Positions 57,964 to 64,000 of a stretch of DNA of 64,000 nucleotides are shown here, piece by piece. The position numbers were made by a program, and so were the translations under genes. The stretch is from NCBI RefSeq assembly GCF_019734195.1, contig NZ_JAASHM010000016.1, positions 1,208-65,207 of the forward strand, written 5' to 3'. Every line of letters begins with the position of its first letter. Position 1 is the stretch's first letter. The notes beneath the pieces are model-generated. The model ran no database searches and was not told the origin of the DNA. It saw nothing but the letters and a program-made list of their open reading frames with translations. The stretch comes from Clostridium sp. K13. Its GTDB lineage: Bacteria > Bacillota > Clostridia > Clostridiales > Clostridiaceae.

Positions 57964-58248
57964 TTAATTTAATACTATTTCTTTAATAAGTGATTCAACT
58001 GCATTTAATGTACTTTTATGATTTCTTATAACTCTAATATTTTTCTTATCTGCCTCTCTTTTAGCTGTCAATACAAGTTTGTGAGATACTATATCTGTTA
58101 ATAATATAACTGCATCTGGCATTCCTATTTTATCCTTTAATCCAGTTTCCATTTGAGTAAAAACCTTCGCCTTACAATTATATTTCTTACATACCTTAAT
58201 ATAATCCTTACTCATTTTATCATGTCCGCCTACTATAACTACACTCAT
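57964..58248 (-). CDS. DUF2325 protein
   Basis: 94 aa from the ATG at 58248, which follows a GGAGAGAG ribosome binding site; the longer frame to 58332 overlaps the upstream gene and is rejected. Matches DUF2325: VVIVGGHDKMSKDYIKVCKK at the start, AVILLTDIVSHKLVLTAKRE in the middle. A small Rossmann-like fold of unknown function. Third gene of the flavodoxin operon. Confidence 0.85.
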   Translation of the reverse strand: MSVVIVGGHDKMSKDYIKVCKKYNCKAKVFTQMETGLKDKIGMPDAVILLTDIVSHKLVLTAKREADKKNIRVIRNHKSTLNAVESLIKEIVLN

Positions 58249-58303
58249 TTGCTCTCTCCTTTTATCAATTATTAATATAGTTTTTTTATAAATAATATAT
58301 TTC

Positions 58304-58942
58304 CTATGCAGTAACACTTTTATAATTTTCAAATAAACTTCTTATAGAATATGCTACTTCTTGTGATGAATCACCACTTAAAATATAATTTACCGTATGT
58401 GCTTTAACCTTATCATATTTACTAAATATTTCTTGAGCTTCCTGTAAATTATTATATACAAGCCAATACCCACAACTTAAACATTTTTTATCTTTACAAT
58501 TCATAAAATCTTTAACATCATTTAAAGGAAAACCTAAAAATATTCCTAGTTCATGTGGACAATTAAATTCTTTATACCTTCTTTTCAATATTTCTAAGTA
58601 CTCTCTCATGTCATTTTCTTCTGAATATCCTAATTGTCTTAAAAATCTTTTATTTTCTTCCTTGAATATGTAATTTGATAATTTCTCTTCACTGTATATT
58701 AATATAATTAACGCATTACTACATTCTCTCAAATTTATATATTGAATATCAATTTCTTTTAAAAAACTAATTCCGTATTTTATCCATTTATCATATAGAT
58801 TTTCATTGCCTTTTTTTATTGTGATGGTTGCTGATGGTTTTACTCCTGAAATAACCAGAGAGGCATTGTAAATTAAGAATTTTTCAATGCACTCTCTTTC
58901 TTCCATTTTAGAAAGACTTTTATAAAATTCAATTTGTTTCAA
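58304..58942 (-). CDS. DUF3793 protein
   Basis: 212 aa. The hallmark is CPHELGIFLGFPLNDVKDFM followed by the cysteine-rich KDKKCLSCGYWLVY. DUF3793 genes in clostridia are repeatedly found beside flavodoxin and feo genes. Function unknown; a redox or iron role is inferred from context. Six bases after the flavodoxin. Confidence 0.88.
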   Translation of the reverse strand: MKQIEFYKSLSKMEERECIEKFLIYNASLVISGVKPSATITIKKGNENLYDKWIKYGISFLKEIDIQYINLRECSNALIILIYSEEKLSNYIFKEENKRFLRQLGYSEENDMREYLEILKRRYKEFNCPHELGIFLGFPLNDVKDFMNCKDKKCLSCGYWLVYNNLQEAQEIFSKYDKVKAHTVNYILSGDSSQEVAYSIRSLFENYKSVTA

Positions 58943-58948
58943 TTTTAT

Positions 58949-59365
58949 TTATATCCTTGCTATAATTTTTCCTAACTCAATACACTCTGAAGAATTATCT
59001 TCTGGTTCATATTGAATTATTAGTCCATCATCAATTAAAGTACAACCTAATGATTCCATTCTTTCTTGCCAATCTCTCATCCATTGACCATCTCCCCATC
59101 CATATGATCCAAATAAAGCTACTTTTTTCCCTGAAATCTTAGATGATATTTCCTCTAAGAAAGGTTCGAACTCATTTTCTTCTAAAACCTCATCCCCCAT
59201 AGCTGGGCACCCTAGTATAACTATATTCTCATCATCAAAGATATTAGAATTAGCATTTGATACATTTACTAACTCCACACTTTTACCTTCTTCAGATATC
59301 CCCTCTGCAATTAAATTAGCCATTTTTTCAGTATTACCAGACGCTGAATAATAAACTATTTTCAT
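58949..59365 (-). CDS. Flavodoxin
   Basis: 138 aa. FMN phosphate loop YSASGNTEKMANLIAEG (about 6-22), the isoalloxazine loops LGCPAMGDEVLEENE and FGSYGWGDGQWMRDWQERM. Electron carrier that replaces ferredoxin when iron is short. A SigA promoter with a Fur-like box directly downstream fits iron-limited expression. Confidence 0.95.
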   Translation of the reverse strand: MKIVYYSASGNTEKMANLIAEGISEEGKSVELVNVSNANSNIFDDENIVILGCPAMGDEVLEENEFEPFLEEISSKISGKKVALFGSYGWGDGQWMRDWQERMESLGCTLIDDGLIIQYEPEDNSSECIELGKIIARI

Positions 59366-59388
59366 ATTTTCTCCTCCTTAAACAATAT

Positions 59389-59442
59389 TGATATTCATTC
59401 TCAATTACTTATTATAATATAGTATTATCTATATAGTGTCAA
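59389..59442 (-). promoter_or_regulatory. Flavodoxin promoter with Fur-like box
   Basis: On the minus strand TTGACA (59437-59442), 17-base spacer, TATTAT (59414-59419). The Fur-like palindrome TGATATTCATTCTCA (59389-59403, two mismatches) lies a few bases past the predicted start. Confidence 0.7.
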
Positions 59443-59522
59443 TATATAACTTCAAATTTTTTGAAATTATTTTATACTCTATAAAATTACTTATAATTTA
59501 AAGATTAAATCTTTTATAAATA

Positions 59523-59555
59523 AAAAGATACTAAAACTAATATTTAGTATCTTTT
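59523..59555 (-). terminator. Terminator of the feo operon
   Basis: Perfect stem AAAAGATACTAAA / TTTAGTATCTTTT with a 7-base loop and TTTTTATTT after it on the minus strand. Confidence 0.85.
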
Positions 59556-59691
59556 AAATATCCATGATTTATTTATCTGGTGACTAGGCTGTTTCAACAC
59601 TCTCACTTATTCTTTAGTTATAAGCTAACAGCTGATTCTCCCTAGATAATTTCTTCTAACCATAAAGACAAAGTTAAAACTTCACCTAAAT
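59556..59691 (-). other. Noncoding 3' region of the feo operon with inverted repeats
   Basis: About 135 bases between the Cys-rich protein gene and the terminator, without an open frame. CTAGG+GCTGTT (59584-59593) pairs with AACAGC (59627-59632) and CCTAG (59641-59645), leaving an 8-base bulge. Could be a 3'-UTR structure or small RNA. Family not recognised. Confidence 0.35.
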
Positions 59692-59865
59692 TTAAGAATT
59701 TAGTTTATTCTTAAATTCTATTCCATTATTGCATGACGATTTACTTGAGCATCCTGGACAATTACAACCACATCCGCCCTTATTATTTTTATGTTTCTTA
59801 ACCATACTCAATACAGCTAAAAATAACAATCCAAATACTATTGCTCCAATAATAAATGTTGCCAT
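59692..59865 (-). CDS. FeoB-associated Cys-rich membrane protein
   Basis: 57 aa. One membrane helix (about 3-22, FIIGAIVFGLLFLAVLSMV), then the cysteine cluster GGCGCNCPGCSSKSSC. The family is found next to feoB in Firmicutes, probably assisting Fe(II) transport. Immediately downstream of feoB here (31 bases). Confidence 0.9.
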   Translation of the reverse strand: MATFIIGAIVFGLLFLAVLSMVKKHKNNKGGCGCNCPGCSSKSSCNNGIEFKNKLNS

Positions 59866-59896
59866 TTATATCACTTCCTTATTCAATACAATAATT

Positions 59897-62044
59897 TTAA
59901 GCACCTATTCTTCTTCCTTCTTTATTACTTTTAATATCCCTTCCTGATGCAACTGCTAATCCAACTGCTCCTACTGCAATTAATATGGATACTATAGCAC
60001 CAACTACATTACCACTTCCTAATAATAAACTTCCTACTTGATTTATTATTAATGCAACTATATAAGCAGTTCCTGTTTGGAATGCAATTGTAATCCACAT
60101 CCATTTCCAAGATCCCATTTCTCTTCTAATTGCACCTATTGCTGCAAAACAAGGTGCATTTAACATATTAAATGCTATAAATGCAAATCCACTTGCAGCT
60201 GTAAACATTGTTCCAATTTGAGTTGTTAATGCTGGTGTATTCTCTGCTGCATCTGCAATTCCAAACAACACTCCAAATGTCCCTACAACATTTTCCTTAG
60301 CAACTAATCCAGTTAAGCTTGCTACTGCTGATTGCCAGTTTCCAAATCCAAGTGGCGCAAATATTGGTGCTATAACTTTTCCTATACTTGCTAATATACT
60401 TTCTTGAGCATCTACCATTTGTAATGACCAATTGAATGAACTAGTAAACCAAATTATAGCACAAGCAACAAATATTATAGTACCAGCTTTTATTATAAAA
60501 GCTTTTCCTCTATCCCACATATGAATTAATACACTTTTCATACTTGGAATATGATATTGTGGAAGTTCCATAACAAATGGAGCAGACTCTCCTTTAAATA
60601 CTTTAGTTTTACTTAAAATAATACCACAAATTATAATCATGAAAATTCCCAAGAAATAAACTGATGGTGCTACCCATGATGCTCCACCAAAAATAGCCCC
60701 AGCAAATAATGCAATTATAGGTAACTTTGCTCCACAAGGAATAAAAGTAGTAAGCATTATAGTAATTTTTCTATCTTTATCATTTTCCATAGTACGTGTT
60801 GCCATTATTCCTGGTACTCCACATCCTGAGCTTATAAGTACAGGTATAAATGCTTTTCCTGATAATCCAAACTTTCTGAAAAGTCTATCCATAATAAATG
60901 CTATTCTAGCCATATATCCACAATCTTCTAATAACGATAATAAAAAGAATAATAACATTATTTGTGGCACAAATCCTAGAACTGCACCTACACCACCAAC
61001 TATACCATCATTAATTAATCCTTGTAACCATGGTGCTGTACCTATATTTTCTAAAAATCCTGCAACATTTTCACCAATTATCTCACCAAATAAAGTATCA
61101 TTTGTCCAATCTGTTAATATTGCACCTAGGGAACTAACTGATATATAATATACTCCCCACATAATTAAAGCAAAAATAGGTAATGCTAATATACGATTTG
61201 TAACTATTTTATCTATTTCATCTGATACAGTATGTTTAGAGTTATTTTTTTTCTTAACTACCTTTGATACTACTTTACCAATAAATTCATATCTTTCTCC
61301 TGTAATTATTCCCTCTGCATCATCATCAAACTCTTCTTCACACCTTGATATAATAGCTTCTATCTTTTCTTTAACATTATTAGATAAACTTATCTTATCC
61401 ATTAAATTACTATCACGTTCAAATATTTTAATTGCTAACCAGTTATCATTTGCTCCATATTGTCCAATATTATTAATTGCAAGCAAACTACTAATCTCTT
61501 CAAGTGCACTCTTCACTTCAGATGAGAAATTCATTTTAAAATCAATCTTATTACTACCTTTAGCTAATTCAATTGCTTTCATAGCAACATCTTTAGTTCC
61601 TTTTCCTTTTAATGCACTTGTTTCGACTACTGGACATCCAAGAATTTGAGATAACTTATCAATATCAATTTTATCTCCCCTTTTCTCTATAATATCCATC
61701 ATATTTAATGCTATTACAGTTGGTATTCCTAATTCTAATATTTGAGTAGTCAAATAAAGATTTCTCTCAATATTTGATGCATCAATAATATTTATAACTG
61801 CATCTGGTCTATCCTCTATCATAAAATTTCTAGTTACAACTTCTTCTAATGTATATGGTGATAAAGAGTATACTCCTGGTAAATCAACTAATTCAACATC
61901 TTTGTAGCCTCTAATTTTCCCACCTTTTTTCTCTACAGTTACACCTGGCCAATTTCCAACATACTGCTTGGCTCCTGTAAGATTATTAAACATAGTGGTT
62001 TTACCACTGTTTGGATTTCCTGCTAAACCTATTTTTATTGACAT
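59897..62044 (-). CDS. feoB: Ferrous iron transporter FeoB
   Basis: 715 aa. N-terminal GTPase with G1 GNPNSGKTT (9-17), G3 DLPGVYSL and G4 NMMD, a helical GDI-like region, then the membrane domain with two Gate motifs (SSGCGVPGIMATRTMENDKD and the later SLTGLVAKENVVGTFG). Imports Fe(II) under anaerobic conditions. Co-transcribed after two feoA genes from a Fur-box promoter. Confidence 0.97.
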   Translation of the reverse strand: MSIKIGLAGNPNSGKTTMFNNLTGAKQYVGNWPGVTVEKKGGKIRGYKDVELVDLPGVYSLSPYTLEEVVTRNFMIEDRPDAVINIIDASNIERNLYLTTQILELGIPTVIALNMMDIIEKRGDKIDIDKLSQILGCPVVETSALKGKGTKDVAMKAIELAKGSNKIDFKMNFSSEVKSALEEISSLLAINNIGQYGANDNWLAIKIFERDSNLMDKISLSNNVKEKIEAIISRCEEEFDDDAEGIITGERYEFIGKVVSKVVKKKNNSKHTVSDEIDKIVTNRILALPIFALIMWGVYYISVSSLGAILTDWTNDTLFGEIIGENVAGFLENIGTAPWLQGLINDGIVGGVGAVLGFVPQIMLLFFLLSLLEDCGYMARIAFIMDRLFRKFGLSGKAFIPVLISSGCGVPGIMATRTMENDKDRKITIMLTTFIPCGAKLPIIALFAGAIFGGASWVAPSVYFLGIFMIIICGIILSKTKVFKGESAPFVMELPQYHIPSMKSVLIHMWDRGKAFIIKAGTIIFVACAIIWFTSSFNWSLQMVDAQESILASIGKVIAPIFAPLGFGNWQSAVASLTGLVAKENVVGTFGVLFGIADAAENTPALTTQIGTMFTAASGFAFIAFNMLNAPCFAAIGAIRREMGSWKWMWITIAFQTGTAYIVALIINQVGSLLLGSGNVVGAIVSILIAVGAVGLAVASGRDIKSNKEGRRIGA

Positions 62045-62078
62045 CCTTTTTCCCCCTAATTATTCTTTAACCTATTGC

Positions 62079-62300
62079 TTATTCAACTATAATCATTTCA
62101 GCATCAAGTTTACGTAACGTTAATTCATAACCTCGTATATTAACTTCTATTGGATCTCCTAATGGTGCAACTTTTCTAACATAAACCTCGCTCCCTTTAG
62201 TAATACCCATATCCATTATTCTTCTACGAACAGCACCTACACCTTCTATTTTTTTAACTTTTACGGTTTGTCCACATTTAACTTCTTTTAATGTTGTCAT
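62079..62300 (-). CDS. feoA: FeoA (second copy)
   Basis: 73 aa SH3-like protein: VKKIEGVGAVRRRIMDMGIT, KGSEVYVRKVAPLGDPIEVN, IRGYELTLRKLDAEMI. FeoA supports FeoB activity. Adjacent to feoB. Confidence 0.93.
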   Translation of the reverse strand: MTTLKEVKCGQTVKVKKIEGVGAVRRRIMDMGITKGSEVYVRKVAPLGDPIEVNIRGYELTLRKLDAEMIIVE

Positions 62301-62313
62301 CTTAACTATCTCC

Positions 62314-62523
62314 TCATACTATTATTCTACTTGCCATACTTTTATCTAAAGCTATTCTAGCTCCCTTAATATTTACTATTAAATTACCACCTAAATCAGA
62401 AATTATTGTAATACCTTCACCAATAACAAAGCCTAAACTATTTAGAAACTTTTTTGTTTCTGCATTTCCTGTTATCTTTTTAATTTTGACCTCTTCTCCT
62501 ACTTGCGATAATATTAATGACAT
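62314..62523 (-). CDS. feoA: FeoA (first copy)
   Basis: 69 aa from the ATG at 62523, just after a GGTGGAG ribosome binding site. A longer frame to 62556 would run through the Fur box and is rejected. SH3-like FeoA fold: KIKKITGNAETKKFLNSLGF, VIGEGITIISDLGGNLIVNI, KGARIALDKSMASRI. Clearly diverged from the second feoA, so not a recent duplication. Confidence 0.9.
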   Translation of the reverse strand: MSLILSQVGEEVKIKKITGNAETKKFLNSLGFVIGEGITIISDLGGNLIVNIKGARIALDKSMASRIIV

Positions 62524-62540
62524 TTCTCCACCTCTTCTAC

Positions 62541-62575
62541 TGATAATGATTATCATTATTTCTATTTTTATTATA
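62541..62575 (-). promoter_or_regulatory. feo promoter with Fur box
   Basis: On the minus strand a TATAAT box (62570-62575) is preceded 16 bases upstream by TTTACT. A perfect 7-1-7 Fur palindrome TGATAATGATTATCA (62541-62555), extended by TTATT, lies just past the predicted start and ends 18 bases before feoA. Confidence 0.85.
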
Positions 62576-62651
62576 CTCCTTTTTTTGTAAAAGTAAATAT
62601 ATTTTTCTATTAAACAGTTATTTTTCTATAAATTTTAATAACAAAAAAATA

Positions 62652-62689
62652 AGTAACTTAGTATAGATTATTTTCTTTACTAAGTTACT
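62652..62689 (-). terminator. Terminator of the spoVA-DUF1540 run
   Basis: Perfect 12-bp stem AGTAACTTAGTA / TACTAAGTTACT followed on the minus strand by TATTTTTTTGTT. It lies 20 bases past the DUF1540 stop. Confidence 0.9.
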
Positions 62690-62708
62690 CAATTACTAGA
62701 AAATCAGG

Positions 62709-62867
62709 CTATTTTAATACGAATGATTGGCAATCTGTACATTCAACAACTGTTGGATTTGCTTCATGAGTACCAACTTGTATTGCATCTAGAGTACAAT
62801 AATTTTCTGAACATGCATGATGTTTACATTGTTGTACACTGCATTTAATGCTTGAATTCTTTTCCAT
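62709..62867 (-). CDS. DUF1540 protein
   Basis: 52 aa with a GGAGGTG ribosome binding site. MEKNSSIKCSVQQCKHHACS, ENYCTLDAIQVGTHE and VECTDCQSF give six cysteines, the DUF1540 pattern (probable metal binding). Function unknown. Sits right after spoVAE. A GAATA, 14 bases, GGAGAAAATA arrangement upstream resembles a forespore sigma promoter. Confidence 0.88.
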   Translation of the reverse strand: MEKNSSIKCSVQQCKHHACSENYCTLDAIQVGTHEANPTVVECTDCQSFVLK

Positions 62868-62930
62868 AACATTCACCTCCTTGTACTTAATACTCTATTA
62901 TTTTCTCCTATTAAAAATTTATTATTCTTA

Positions 62931-63287
62931 TTATTGTTTTGTTTTTGGATTAAAAATTAAAGCCATTAAATACCCAAAGAATATAGATGCTGTAATACCA
63001 CCTGCTGCACCTTTTATTCCTCCAGTAAATGCTCCTATTAATCCCTCTTCTTTTACAGCCTTTATAGCTGCATCTGCTAATCCATTTCCAAAGCTAGGTA
63101 ATGGTATTGTAGCTCCTGCTCCTCCAATCTCAATTAATTTGTCATATATTCCAAATCCTCCAAGAATAGCTCCAAGAGTAACAAATATAACTAATATTCT
63201 AGCTGGAGTTAATTTAGTTGTATCCATTAATATTTGAGCAACAACACATATTAATCCTCCAACAATAAATGCACTTACATAATCCAT
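62931..63287 (-). CDS. spoVAE: Stage V sporulation protein AE
   Basis: 118 aa with four membrane segments. SpoVAE signature: AFIVGGLICVVAQILMDTTK, LTPARILVIFVTLGAILGG, GAGATIPLPSFGNGLADAA, FTGGIKGAAGGITASIFFGY. SpoVA proteins form the dipicolinate channel for spore loading and germination. 21 bases after spoVAD. Confidence 0.95.
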   Translation of the reverse strand: MDYVSAFIVGGLICVVAQILMDTTKLTPARILVIFVTLGAILGGFGIYDKLIEIGGAGATIPLPSFGNGLADAAIKAVKEEGLIGAFTGGIKGAAGGITASIFFGYLMALIFNPKTKQ

Positions 63288-63308
63288 AAAAAAATTGTCA
63301 CCTACTTT

Positions 63309-64000
63309 CTATTTGAACTCAATAGCTACAGCATGTGCTATTCCTGGTATAGTTTCTCCTTGAAGAGATGAAGTTGTACTCATTAATGCTCCTGTTGAAA
63401 CTAATAATAAACTTTTTATTTCTCTTCTCATTAATTTTTTATAAAAATATCCACATGTTACAACAGCTGAACATCCACAACCACTACCACCTGAATCTGT
63501 CTTTTGTCTTTCATCATCAAATATTAAATCACCACAATCAACATAATTATCCTTTACATCATATCCATAATCTAATAATAATTTAGTTGTTATTTCTTTT
63601 CCTACTTTTCCTAAATCACCTGTTGCAATTATATCGTAATCCTTTGGTGTTCTTCCTGTATCCTTAAAATGATTATATATTGTATCTACTGCCGCTGGTG
63701 CCATTGCAGCACCCATATTATTAGGATCTTTTATTCCATAATCCTTAACTACCCCTGTAGTAACATATGTTACTTTAGGAAAATCACCAGTTCTTCCTAA
63801 TACCATTGCTCCTGATCCTGTTACTGTCCATTGACATGTTGGACATCTTTGAGAACCATATTCTAAAGGAAATCTAAATTGTCTTTCTGCTGCACTAAAA
63901 TGTGATGAAGTTGATGCTACAACATAGTCTCCACATCCTCCATCTAAAAATAATGATGCCATACTTAAGGATTCAGACATTGTAGAACAAGCTCCATACA
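63309..64000 (-). CDS. spoVAD: Stage V sporulation protein AD (5' end outside the window)
   Basis: At least 230 residues of the C-terminal part. Thiolase-like fold: YGACSTMSESLSMASLFLDG, the catalytic-type cysteine in GACST, GCGDYVVASTSSHFSAAERQ, then DIIATGDLGKVGKEITTKLL and SGGSGCGCSAVVTCGYF. SpoVAD binds dipicolinic acid. The gene runs off the window at 64000; an internal methionine at 63980 is not the start. Confidence 0.95.
   Translation of the reverse strand, partial: YGACSTMSESLSMASLFLDGGCGDYVVASTSSHFSAAERQFRFPLEYGSQRCPTCQWTVTGSGAMVLGRTGDFPKVTYVTTGVVKDYGIKDPNNMGAAMAPAAVDTIYNHFKDTGRTPKDYDIIATGDLGKVGKEITTKLLLDYGYDVKDNYVDCGDLIFDDERQKTDSGGSGCGCSAVVTCGYFYKKLMRREIKSLLLVSTGALMSTTSSLQGETIPGIAHAVAIEFK

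Noticed and set aside
59729-59947. 72-codon plus-strand frame
   Set aside because: Antisense to the FeoB-associated Cys-rich gene and the feoB 3' end; its histidine/proline composition is a mirror artefact.
62524-62556. Upstream start for the first feoA
   Set aside because: The added residues would be encoded by the Fur box; GGTGGAG precedes the ATG at 62523.
1-64000. CRISPR array, tRNA or rRNA genes, prophage or intact IS
   Set aside because: No regular short repeat-spacer array, no tRNA-like cloverleaf noticed in the gaps, no transposase or phage gene among the readable frames.

Overview
The window is a low-GC, AT-rich chromosomal segment of a spore-forming anaerobic Firmicute, most likely a Clostridium (sensu stricto). 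The evidence is the type B RNase P RNA, sporulation genes (yqfC, yqfD, spoIIP, gpr, spoVAD/AE, a CotS-like kinase), pyruvate phosphate dikinase, two feoA genes with feoB, and gene order matching the Bacillus/Clostridium core. Nearly all core genes lie on the minus strand. The few plus-strand genes (ClC transporter, rnpB, CotS-like, a 225-aa membrane protein, rpsT, EcsC-like) interrupt it. No rRNA, tRNA, CRISPR array, prophage or intact insertion sequence was seen.

Layout. 0.1-4.3 kb: ion channel, ClC chloride transporter, TVP38-family protein, a small membrane protein and rnpB. 4.4-8.1 kb: a sugar operon with a MupG-like phospho-glycosidase, a lactose/cellobiose-type PTS (IIB, IIC, IIA) and a short GrdB-like protein. 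8.5-14.4 kb: the macromolecular-synthesis cluster dgt-dnaG-rpoD-trmK-nif3. 14.5-19 kb: CotS-like kinase, ppdK and its probable CcpN-type regulator. 19.2-31.8 kb: the conserved chain prmA-rsmE-mtaB-hit-rpsU-yqeY-yqfC-yqfD-pgpH-ybeY-dgkA/PAP2-cdd-era-recO-DUF4342, interrupted by two copies of a 361-bp noncoding repeat. 32-36.8 kb: an insertion relative to the Bacillus order, with an O-antigen-ligase-like protein, trmB, a siroheme sulfite/nitrite reductase and an unknown membrane protein. 36.8-51 kb: dnaJ-dnaK-grpE-hrcA (with CIRCE), hemW, lepA, spoIIP, gpr, rpsT, holA, comEC. 51-62.6 kb: an iron-homeostasis region with four Fur-box-like sites controlling a heterodimeric ABC exporter, a YgbA/YbaN/NEAT operon whose NEAT gene is broken, a flavodoxin operon, and feoA-feoA-feoB with its Cys-rich partner. 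62.7-64 kb: a DUF1540 protein and the 3' end of a spoVA operon.

The strongest unexplained signal is the pair of 361-bp elements at 23232-23592 and 28418-28778. They are about 93% identical, have the same orientation, and carry terminal inverted repeats. Almost their whole length can fold back on itself into a three-armed structure. The copies differ in ways that are mostly not compensatory, which suggests a non-autonomous mobile (MITE-like) element rather than a selected RNA. Other items worth checking are: a NEAT-domain gene disrupted by a frameshift and a nonsense codon, whose NEAT units all carry MxxxF where haem-binding NEAT domains usually carry YxxxY; a dnaG start that is TTG and sits with its ribosome binding site inside a tight hairpin; four phased AGGGTAA-like repeats between the CcpN-like regulator and ppdK; and structured leaders before rpsT and spoIIP.
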